A DNA stretch of 64,000 nucleotides from Hirundichthys speculiger (Eukaryota; Chordata; Actinopteri; Beloniformes; Exocoetidae): positions 4,481,001-4,545,000 of the forward strand of contig JAGFBZ010000289.1 in the NCBI GenBank assembly GCA_018398805.1. The letters run 5' to 3'. The position numbers and the translations under genes are program-made. Below, piece after piece: positions 48,301 to 60,300 of the stretch. Below the pieces are notes generated by a model, which ran no database searches, was not told the DNA's origin, and saw only the letters and a program-made list of their open reading frames with translations. The stretch's first letter is position 1. Each line of letters begins with the position of its first letter.

Positions 48301-51300
48301 CAAGGAAGTTTGTTCATATGTGATCCATCGTATATTTTATAGATTAGTTTAATCCCATGAACATGGATCACTGGATCTTCAGATTTATGGAGTGATACAA
48401 AGAGATATAAGAAGGATTTGTTTATAAAAATCAGGATCAGTTTTCAGACTTTTGTTGTGGAAATAAACACACAGTGTATTTTGATGCAAAATTCCTACAG
48501 TCATGTGAAAAAGAAATCTCTCCTCTCAATTTTTTTTGCTTTACATATTGTGTTTGAAAACAGGTATTTCATTAATAGTTTTTTTTTTTATGTATCCAGT
48601 CCATAACAGGCCATAAAACTAGATGACTAGAACCTCAAATTAAAAACATCACCTGTATCATTATTTAATTAACGAAAAAAATTCTGTTGTGGTGGTTTTG
48701 CTGGCATGATTGGGATCTTTGTCCTGTTGCATGAACCAGTTTGGGTCGAGCTTTTGGACACAGGGGTTCAGTTTGAGTCAATGACTGAAAAGCGCCCCAA
48801 TCATCACCGTTTCACCACCGTGCTTAATAGCTGGTATAAGATACTTGTGCTGTTATGATACATTTGGCTTTTACTAAATACACCCTTTTGCACTGACGGC
48901 AAACATCTCCACTTTGGTCACATATTTCCAAAGGATGTTGTGTGACGAGGTCAGTTTTTATGGTCAGTCGCAGTGATTTTGTCGCTTTTATTGGTTGTAT
49001 ATTCATGGGTTTAATGTGTGTAGTGTTTTTTTCGATAGTTCTTTGCATTGCCTGTGTGCGACACTGTCCAACTGCCCCCAAACGCCTCACTCGCAGGTAA
49101 TCAGCATGATTTGCGCCAGGTGTGCACGATGTCGGCGAGGACTCCAGGAAGGAGAGGAAGAGAGGCTGCATCCCATGGAAAATGGAGGGGAAGTGCCGTG
49201 GGATTGTAGAAGGGGTGTGGTCGCGATACAGCCTGGAGGAGGGGCAGGCCGGAGAACATGCATGTGGAGGTCCAGGTGGAGACAAGAGTGGGTCAGATCC
49301 ACAACAGAGACTGCGGGGGCGGCGGGTTCCAATGTTATTACAAATAAACTGTTATTCTTTTTAATTTGGTGTGACCGTTTTTAACCCTGCTCACCCTGAT
49401 TCCAGAAGAACCTGCAACCTTTTAATGAGTCCGAGGCTCTTTTAAACCTAGGTGGAGTTGTCGGCTTCGTTCCTTTTTAAAATCTTAAATTTCTAAACCT
49501 GGCTTCCTGGCATGTTGTTTCAGAAGTCTGATGCTTAATCTTTGTGTTACCCTTCCAAAAAAGCCTTATTCTATCTTTTTCTAGCTATACTGTCACAAAC
49601 GTTTACATTTAATATGCCAACTGAGGCAAATAGAATATGTTTTTTTGCTGCTTCTCTGAGCACTGATCCTGTCAACTTCCCAACAATGGGGCGTCCTCGC
49701 TGGGGAAGATATGTAACTGTTTTTTTTTTTTTTTTTAACCTTTACAAATCTTTCTCACCATAAAATTATGCACTCCAAAAAGATCAGAAAACATTCCCCT
49801 GTCGTGTTTAATGACGTACATCAATTACTTTATGTGCGTCCTCCTTGGCATTGTGACACCGAACACCTGAATAACTCAGACCAGCAGTGACAAAACATTT
49901 GCTTTTTATAGAAGCGCTGATCAATTAAAAACCAGGTAACTTCAAAAAAATGTAGTCCTGGTATACAAAACCTTAGAAGTGAAAGAGGGTGCATTTGTTT
50001 TAACAAATGGAACTTGCATATTTAAACATAAGGTTTAAGGAAATATTTTTTTCACAAAAAAAAAATGGTTTTAAGGCAAGTAATAAAATGGGTGAGTGTT
50101 TTCCCTTTCTGCAAAGATGGAAGGAAGAAACAGCTGTACTATCATTCAATATGGTTTTAACAAACACTAACATGCATTATTTTTCTTTTTTCTAGCAATA
50201 TTACATCAAAGTAGACATGAGATGTGAATGTGGCCCTCCACACTTCCTAACCAACAGCGCTGTTTATCTTCCTGTGCTGCATGTTTGGGAGGAGGAAAAA
50301 TAGCATATTGTGTTTTGAATAGGCTAGCTAAGTTACTGCTTCTCTAGCCTCACGTGTATTCACACTTCTAGGTTGTTGAAAGCAACCACAGTCTGAACTT
50401 CTGCAACTTATGAAATATAGATACCTTTTAAAAGTTCATCTAAGCAGTGCAGGACATCCCCTTCCATTAAGTCATACTGCAAAGCTGGTGATAACACTCG
50501 CCATCCCCTGGTCAGATGTTTTCTCATTGCTCCTCTGCCACCCTAAAACCTGATTTATGCTTCTAAGTGGCAACTGCCTGTGGAGACTATGTACAAGAAC
50601 TACATTGTAGTGGGTATTTACACTTGTTCTTTATCGTTTTAGTTACTCTTTCTCTTGTACCACCAAACACTGCGTGGCTGTGCGGGTTCTTTTCTGTGTT
50701 GCTGTAGTTGTAGTCCTTGTAGCTTAGATGGGTCTGTAACCGATAAAGCAAATCTTTTGAGATCTGGGGCTGATAAATGATGAGCAGCAGTAACCTTTCC
50801 TGACATTACAGCAATCTATCTTTCTACCCATCTTGAAAATGATGAGAAAGAAGTAGCAGAGGGAAATATGTAAAAGGAAATAGGATGCTACCAAGGGGAT
50901 CTCCCGCATAGTTACATTTCTGGGAAGGTGCACGTCAGCTTTAAGGCGCAGGTTCTCCACCTACGGTGGACGTACCTGTCAGTTTGATGCAGAAACATAA
51001 ATCCCTTAGAAGTATTACCCTCTTTGTAAGGAGCTCTATACCTGGCCGATGATGGATGTTGTCTAGAGAACCACACTTGGAGGTCACGTGGCTCAAATCC
51101 ATCTTCTTGTTCTGTATTTGCACCTGGAAGAAACACAGTTTGGACACATTGTCAGAGCTCAGTCTATAAAGTGGGGTTTCAGCTGACATTCAAATCTAAT
51201 TCTGCTCATGTCAAGTATTCCAAAATGTTTTCTTCAGTTTTCTAAATTATAGCAAGTTTTGTGGCGTATCAGGTTCAGACTGTACCTGTAACCATAGCTT

Positions 51301-54300
51301 CTGCTCCAAGAGAATAACAGGGTTGCATTTTTCTGCAGTCCTTGTACTCGGCTTCAAAGGGAATTGCTAACTACATGCTGCAACCACTGTATGGCTTTAA
51401 AAGGTTTTGGCACATTTAAAAATTTGTCAGATGTGCCATGATGGTGAGAAGTGAAAGCATGATTAAACACAGAGTTGAAAGTAGCCACAGACACAGAGAG
51501 ACCAGGGACATAAAGATATGTGACACAATTGTGGGGTCTGAAGAAAAATTCCCAAAGAAATGTGCAAGGAGTAAACCAATGAGACAGCAAACAGAGTGGA
51601 GCTATAAAGCTTCAGACACAGCATGATGGATGATGGAGAAATACTCCACATTCTGAGATGAATCACTGGGACATGCCTGAGGTCACGGATTTAGCTGAAG
51701 TCTTCCACTAAGTGTGATCTGTTGTTTTCTATTCTCGCCTCTCTTATAGGACCTTTGCGATATACATGCCGGGACAAAGAGACAATGGCATAAAAAAAAG
51801 TAACAGGAAGAATACAAAGTACAGTGTGTATCTTTTTACTTGTGGAACTACAGGAACAAACATGTTGGATTGACCAGGTAATGGACTGATGGACAACAGA
51901 GTCATGCATGCTTAACACTATTAAAGGTATACAGCGTGAGTTTAAAGGCAAGAGATGAGATGCATCAGGCTGCAGATTGGCACATCCCTCAGCAATTCTG
52001 TCTTCTAAAAGTCAGATAACCCTTCCATTGATATTGTTAGAAAAGTCTAAGTATAAGCCTGTACTGAGAGTAAGTTAAAGGACACGGGCCTGTTGAGTTT
52101 AGCATGTTTAGTACGTTGCTGGTTTGCTCTGAGGTGGCAGGGACTATAGTATGCTGTGCAAAATGCATTTAATTTTGTTTCCAACATTACCTCGAATCAC
52201 TTGATAACTTGCCATTATGTGCCTCTCCTCCCACTGTTGAGCACTGTGAGTCACCAAATTACCTTCGAGCCACAGTAACTACTTTTGCTTGATAAGGAAC
52301 TGTAGCCTCCACAATGAATAGGCTTTTCATTAAATTGTCAAGTACTGGAGGAGGAGACTTTCAGCCTTTAGTATCAAAATTTCTCAGGGCAGAGACCACT
52401 ACAGGACATTGAGGTGTTGATGAACACAGCGGGGTGAAGAGCACCCACACCACTGAGTTACTGAATGAGTGACTAAACAATTAACTGTACACATAACTGT
52501 ACAGAAAGATGGACACTGGAAAAAAAAAAAAAACACAAAACAGGTAAACCACACTGACAATAACACTGAGACAATGGGCTTGCAGGACAAGACTCACGTT
52601 TCCACCTCCTGCTGAGTAGCCCCGCCTGTCCAAGGACCCACACCTAGACTGAACATGGCTATAGTCCAGCTTAACGCTGGGGATGAAAACCTGCAGGGGC
52701 GGAGGTGAGGCATGAGGTTGGAAAAGGTTCTGGCTTTCTGGCAAATCTTGTAAACACTTTGAATCCCCCTGTTGTTTAAATCTTGTGCTCTTAAATTCAC
52801 AGTTTGAGCGTGACTGGTTCCCCTGCTGCACTGGACAAACACCATTGAGCGCATACAAACACGCCAAACTAACAGGGAGGACAAATGTATATTTCTGCAA
52901 GTATTGCAGCATGAACTGACAGAATGCACATGTGATTACTCGTCGAATTATTCTATTAACTCTTGACACAAGGGCAACATTTTGGGCAGATCAGAGAGTT
53001 AACCTAGTGGGGCTATCGCCCCAATGAAAACTGAAGTCATTTTTCTCCATGCAAATTGAGGGCGGGGCTGATTAATGAGTTTAAGAGTCCACATTAGTGC
53101 AGATTCTGTGCCAATCCTTATGTTGTTTTCCTGCTCCATTCATCCCCCACTTGTGAACAACAGCCTGAGGTGCTTGAACTCCTCCACTTGAGGCAGCATC
53201 TTACTTCTACCCAGGAGGGGAAATTGGACTGAGAACCATGGCCTCAGATTTCAACAGACTAATTCTCATCCCATCTAATTCACATTTGGCTGCGAATTCA
53301 CCCCACTGAGAGCTGAAGAAACTCGATGGTACCAACAGGTGCACATCATCTGCAAAAGACAGCCGATGGAGTTCCTGAAGCCACCAAACCAAACTTTCCG
53401 CCTCTTGGCTGAACTGATACATTCTGTCCATAAAAGCTGGACAGTCGTAGTGACAGAGGACAACCCAGACAGAGTCCAAATCCCACCAGGAACAAATCTA
53501 ACTCAGTGCCAGCAAGGTGAACCAAACCTCAGCACCATTTGTGGAGGGACTGAAGGGCCCATGGCGATGACCCAATATTCCCCTGACATAATATTTCCTT
53601 GTTTGAACATTATACTTCTTTGCAGGCTCAAGTGTACTACAAGCATTACAGAGGTCTTCTGATCTGAGGAAGGGGTTGACTTTCTCCTCATTAAAATTTG
53701 TTTTCCAGTTAACTATATTGAACAAATCATTTTCAAGAAATATTTGTTCATTTTGATTTGTTATTACACCTTCATTTCTTTGTATTGTTCAAATGAAGAT
53801 CAAATCTCAATGTGTTTCCATTTGTTCCATACTTATGGGGTCCTAATTTATTTTTCATGCGACAGTAAAGAGAAAGCTAAAACTTGAAATAAGCTTTTAG
53901 TGCAAGTATGATAAAATCTCTAAATGCAAGACAGAAGTGAGCTGATACTGTATATTCACAATATAAATTCAAACATTTTATCTAAAAGCACATTAAAAGC
54001 AATGGGAAGTACACTTAAGGACAAACAAACATACATTTGTATGTGCACATGCCATCCTGTTTATACATGAGGAAGAGAGAAGGCAGCAGACACAGGCAGG
54101 TATGTAAAAGTTAAACTGGATTTTTTTTTTTCTAATCCAAAGTTTTGACAGTTAGGAGAAGAATAAGCAGCAACATTTACTCAGGAATTTCAGAAACCCT
54201 AAATATACGCTCCTTCTTACATTAACCTCAATAATAAATGAAGGAATCTCTGTCTGCATTTGTGTTTTGCGTGTTTGTGTGTATTTAAGTTCGACCTGTG

Positions 54301-57300
54301 TACTGAACCCTGGTAGGTCACTCCAAACAAATACTGACCAACCGTTTACAAACTAGGACTTGCATAGACAACTGTAACCAGGAAGATTGAAGCTGATGAT
54401 GTCAATGACACAAAGTTAGAATTTTAAAAAAGGATTTTAGAATTAAAGGTCATCTTAACTTCTTTGTTTCTTGCATTAATGGCAACTGCTTATTGTTAAA
54501 ATAGACCTCCATTTGATGCATGATCTGTCACATTATTTCAAATTCTGGGATACGCATTTCATATCATTGCTGAAAGAGAAAAATTAGGGATCAGGGAAGA
54601 GCAAAATAAATGTTATGCTATCTCTAAGTTTACTCACATTTTTAACTCACTTGTAAAAAAAAAAAAAATAAAATGATAACCCACTACTATGGTTGTACAC
54701 TAGAGAATGCACAATAGCTGACATGTTTTTTTTTTTAAGTGAAGTTGTGTGAAGTGCTGGGCACAGCGCTTCTAGTTTGGAGAATCAGGGATAAATTATA
54801 TGGAGAGTTTGGCTGACAGGTGGGGCTGATGAAGGCCACAGAGGATCTGATTTTCAACATCTAAAGAGACACAAAATATCCGTCACTGATTATCTGAGTC
54901 TGTCTGGAGTTGAGTCAGATCCAGTTGAAACAAGAAGTTTACATACCTGTATAAAAAGAGATATAACCTTTTTTTAATCTCACTGTCTGAGATTAAACTG
55001 TCTGAGGCTAAACTTTTCATGCTTAAAGTCTGGTTAGGATTATTTATATTTGCTAAATGCCAGAAAAATGGGAGAGAGAATCTTTTAGAGATTTTTTCTT
55101 CTCATCAAAGTCAGAATTTTACGTACCTTAAGATTTCTCTGCCTTAAACAATTTGGCAAAGCCCAGATGCTGATGCCATGGCTTTGAAAGCTTCTGATAC
55201 ATTAATTGACAACATCTGAGTTAAATGGAGGCACACCTGTGGTTGCATGTGTTTATCTCAAACACACAGTTTCCTTGTATGACATCATGTGAAAATCAAA
55301 AGAAAGCCAAGAGGTCCAAGACTGTGGACCTCCACAAGTCTGGGTACAATTTCCAGATTCCTGAAGGTGCCACGTTCATCTGTTTCAAACAATTATATGC
55401 AGGTATAAACACCATGGGAATGTTGAGCCATCAACATACCGCTCAGGAAGGAGACAGGTTCTGTGTCCCAGAGATGAACGTGCTTTGGTGAAAAATGTGC
55501 CTATCAACCCCAGAACAAAAGCAAAACAGCTTGTGAAGATGCTGGTAAGAAAGTGTTATTATCAACAGTGTCCTATGACGATATGGGATGAGAGGCTGCT
55601 CAGCCAGGAAGAAGCTGTTGCTCCAAAAGCAACATAAAAGGCCAGATTGCCAGATTACAGTTTGCAATTGCACACAGGGACAAAGACATTCATTTTTGGA
55701 GACATGTCCTGTGGTCTGATAAATCTAAAATTTGAATTATTTGCCAATAATGACCATCATTACATTTGGAGGACAAAAGGGGGAAATCTTAGAAGCCTGA
55801 GAACTGTGAAGTACGGTGGTGGCAGCATCATGTTGCGGAGGTGTTTTGCTGAAGGAGGGACTGGTGCACTACACAAAAAAGATGGCATCATGAGTAAAGA
55901 ACAATATGTAGAAATATTGAAGCAACATCTCAAGACATCAGCCAGGAAGTTAAAGCTTAAGCACAAATGGGTCTTCTAAATGGACAGTGAGCCTAAGTAT
56001 ACCAGCAAATCAGTTACAATGAGGCTGAAGGACAACCAAGTCAATGTTCTGGAGTGGCCATCACAAAGTCCTGATCTCAATCCTATAGATAATTTGTGGG
56101 CAGAGTTGAAGGTGGCTGATGAAACCTGATTCAGTTACACCAGTTCTGTCAGGAAGAATGGGCTAAAATTCCAGCAAATGAGTATGAGAAGCTTGTGGAA
56201 GGAAACCCAAAGTGCTTGACCCAAATCATACAGTTTAAAGGCAATGCTACTAAATGCCAAGGAAAAGTATGTACATTTCTGACCTTGATGAAAGTCATAA
56301 AAAAAGGCTCTAAAAAGATTCTCTCTCTAATTATTCTGGCATTTAGCAAATAGAAGTAATGTGGGTAATCCTAAAAAAGGGGGGGTTATGTGTCTTTTAT
56401 ACAGTTTATTCTGGTTTCAACTGTAACTTGCAGCTGCAAACCCCCAAAGACTTGAATGAAGGCAAGTGGACTTCCTTTTCTTGATTTTTAAAAGAAGCAA
56501 GAAAAGGAAGTCCAGTTGCCTTCATTCAAGCCTTTTGAATCAAGCCTTGAACCACAGTGTTCTGGTTCTTATAAGAACTGAGAAAAGGAAGTCCAGGTCC
56601 CTTGATTCAAGCCTTTAAGGACCTGGATGGCTGAGAGTCTCCACCAGCGATTTTACCACTGGATATCAATTCAGCAAAGACTTGCTGCTTTAACTATCAC
56701 TCAGTTTTGCTATCTTATAGGTTGTATTGTCAGTATTGTCAGTTACAGCTGATCACAGCCAAGATGTCAAGGTGAGCTGATGTAAATGTGATGATGCAGG
56801 AGGGAAGCAGAAGTTGTTCAGTAAGAAAATATTGTGACAATGTAAACGGCAGCCTGGTGCAAAAGCGATGCAGTGACAAACACATCTAATACAGTGTTTG
56901 CTCAAACTAATACGAAATTTTAGAGGTTTGAGTTTTACAAAAACTGGCTCTTCTATGGTTTCTCATTTTGGAGAGCTTTAGCTCTCCATCAGATTGCTGT
57001 GATCTCTGTCTACAGCAAGTTAGACACTAAGTATTCGTAAGTATTTCAGACAAATCCCCACTTCAAAGAAAAAACTTCAAGTAGAAGAAAGACAAGTTAC
57101 AGTTGAACATGAAAAAGAGGGAGGTCGTACTTAAACTTGCTCAATGAATAGTTTTTCTTTCTTGTTCTTTTTATAAACAGCAGAAAATTACCTGGTTGAC
57201 TCAGTCTCTCTAAGGTCCTGTTTGTGTTTTCTTTTCAGAAGAAGTTCACAGACCAAATGCTACATTGCTTTTGGCAGCGAAATCCAGTAATACATGATGT

Positions 57301-60300
57301 TTAACTAACTTCTTTGTCATTCAGACCTTCACTCTCAAAGCACGAGTGAAAAAGGGGACGACTGAACTGAAGTTTAAAGGTGAACATCAAGCTACAGTAA
57401 GAAAATTGGACTACTTACAACACTACATTCACACTACTCAAAATATTCAAGAACAATTCTAAGGACAGACACACTAACTAGTAAGCACCACGACCAGCTG
57501 TCTCCTCAGTCGAGGAGGGTTACTATGTTAGTACATACGCTGGATTGGATGGGGGGAGTGCTTCAGTTTATCCTTGGAGCCACATTTTGTGAAGTCCAGT
57601 TTCTTGTTTAAAATATGAATCTATAGGAAAACAGAGACAGCTTATATGGAAGAAGAAAATGAATGCACTGTGGTGTCTCACCCAGTCACTAAAAGATATT
57701 AAAGTTCACACATTATGCTGTGTTGAAAGTCCATGTATCCCGACCAAGTACTGCCATTAACTAGTGTGACAAGGACCACGATGAAGGATGTGTCAACTTA
57801 TTTAACCACCCAAATCTAAAATATGGCAGAACTACCAAACTGCCAAAAAAAAAACAAAAAACAAAAAACTACTTTCCAACATCGCCATACTCTCTGAGTC
57901 AAATCTTGACATCATGACAATTTAATTTTGGGGGAAAAAAAGCTCTAAAATCTTGTATTTTTAGCTTTCTGATACATTTGCATTGATTATTCATCAGTTA
58001 TGATCCACTTAAAATACAATTAGATGACATAAAAGATGACTACATGATGCTACAAATCTTTTTTCAACCATTTAAAGTCATGAAAAACATAATATGGAGC
58101 CTTTTTGGTCTTAAAGCATGAGTGTGTCTGAAAGTATCTGAGCATGTGCTCTCTGTCATTATTCATCTTTCATTTAATTTCCTTTCTGTGAAAAGGAAAC
58201 AACAGGGCCGTTCTCTAACAAACCTGAACTCTGCAGCTGGACTTTATTTATCTGGCATTCAAGCCCAACAAGAAAAAGAGAACTGTGCCATAATTAATGA
58301 TGCAGTGATGAGGTATACCAGAAGGTCGTGGGTGCAGGTCACGCTGTGAATGCCCAGCAGACAGACAGTAACGGAGATGAGGCGCAGCACCTTCTTCCAG
58401 ATCAATGAGCCTCTGCGTTTGGCCTCTGCTGGTGTATTTTGGTCCTTGTTTTTCTAAGTGGACAGTCAATGCAGAGGTCAGGCAGAGGGCAGCTGGGTGG
58501 AGGTGTGTGACGACTGTGGGGAGGCTCACTACAGCAGCGCCACCTCAACATTGGGGGTTTCTGGGAGCTACTTCACTAAAGGCTAGGAGCGGAGTAATTT
58601 ACGATCACAGGGAAACTGTTAGCTATACATGTTGTGGAATATTTGTGCAATTTTATAGAATCACGACATCAATAATTAAAATTTTAAATGAAGCTGTCAT
58701 TTTTGGTTTATTGGTATTTCATGAAGAAGAAAAAAAAACGTGTGTTCTGCTGTCAGCTCACTTCTTGTATTTTCTGCATCTTGTTTTTGTTGTGTTTCTA
58801 TTCTGTCTTTTCTTTTAATTAAGTGTCATCAGAACCACTTCATTCCTCTCTGTAGGGCTCTTAAATCCACTTTTGAGACACAAGAGGGGAACATTTAGGT
58901 CAAGTGCTTGTCTAGACATTTCTGATTAGATCTCTTCAAACTGGAGTGGGCTTATTGATGTAGTTAAAGTGGGGCCACACATCAAACACTATAAATAAAA
59001 TATAGGCGGAGTTTAACAAGCAGCTTCCAGTCTTTCAGAGATTCACCATCAAAGGAAGGCCTTCTCTGTTGCACAAGCCTGTATGGCAGCGTGTAGATAA
59101 CGCTTGTTTGAGTGGTGCGTAAAAATTTTATGTTAGGAAACCCCTACTAGAAAAAGATCAGAAAAAGAGAGATTTGGTCAATTGTTGATATTCATTAATT
59201 TTGGCAATTCAGGGCTGCAAAATGTTCCAAGACAGGTAGTTTAGTTTTAGTAAGGAGGTAGAAGGGAAAATAATGATTTTATGATTTGTACATAAGAAAG
59301 ATGAGAAGAAAACCTCCACTTTTTCAACAATGAATGAGGAAAATCAAAGATATTAAAAACAATTTTCCTCAATGAAAGATTGGGAGGGATTTGCACATTT
59401 CTCCTTCTGTGATGCACAGCATGATCAAATGATTCGAGGGATTTGGAGGAATTTACTACATAATGAGGGGTGTTACAAGCACAGACTTGACACTCGTGAT
59501 CTCTGGTCCAAACACCTCCGCAACAAGAGTCGTCATTCATCACCAGCTAATATAACCACATGGTCGTGGAATTACTGTGAGAAGGCTTTGTCTTGCACTA
59601 TGATACCGAGCAACATTCATAAATAATACATAAAACTTTGCTGTGGAAAAAAGAAGTATTGTGTTAACCTCGTGCGGCGGTGCTGTTGATGTCTCTGGGC
59701 TGGATGACATCTGAGAAGGACCATCACAGAGAGTAAGGGCCCTATCTTCCGCCACATCTGCTAAAGCCGTTATTAAGGGATAGCGGGAGGTGCGTTCCCC
59801 CGCAAAGAACGCAATCTTCCACCTTCCTAAACCCGCTACCCGCTAAATTATGCACAGGAGTGGTTAGGGCGTTCCACCTGTTAAACCAATCAGTGCGTCA
59901 GTAGCCATTGCCTTTAACAGTAGGTTGCGCTACCCCCAAACCGCTATGGAGCATCTCTTCATCCAGATCGGAGCAGCACTCGTTTTCACACAGACAATTC
60001 CTATCGGCTCCCTGAAAGTCCCAGATAGTCAGTGCGCTCCCAGTAAACACGCTCTGGTCGTCTTTGATTTAACTGGCGAGCAAGCCGTTTAAGACCATCT
60101 CTGCTATTTTCTCAGGGGTTCAACTGAGGCCAAACCATGCTTTTTATACAAGAGTTAATTCAAGAGGTAGAGCCATTTGTGCACGTCCACATGTGACCGG
60201 GTGGACGCACATTGATGCCATTTGGACTCGCTCTTGTACGAGCCGACATGTGGGTTGTGGGTGGTTAGACCACCCACTACCCACAGGCCTAAATCCACGA

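Noticed and set aside
48824..49285. 153-residue minus-strand open frame and a possible solo LTR at 49000-49380
   Set aside because: The frame lacks any domain. The AATAAA-type tail suggests an LTR, but no TG/CA ends or target duplication could be found.
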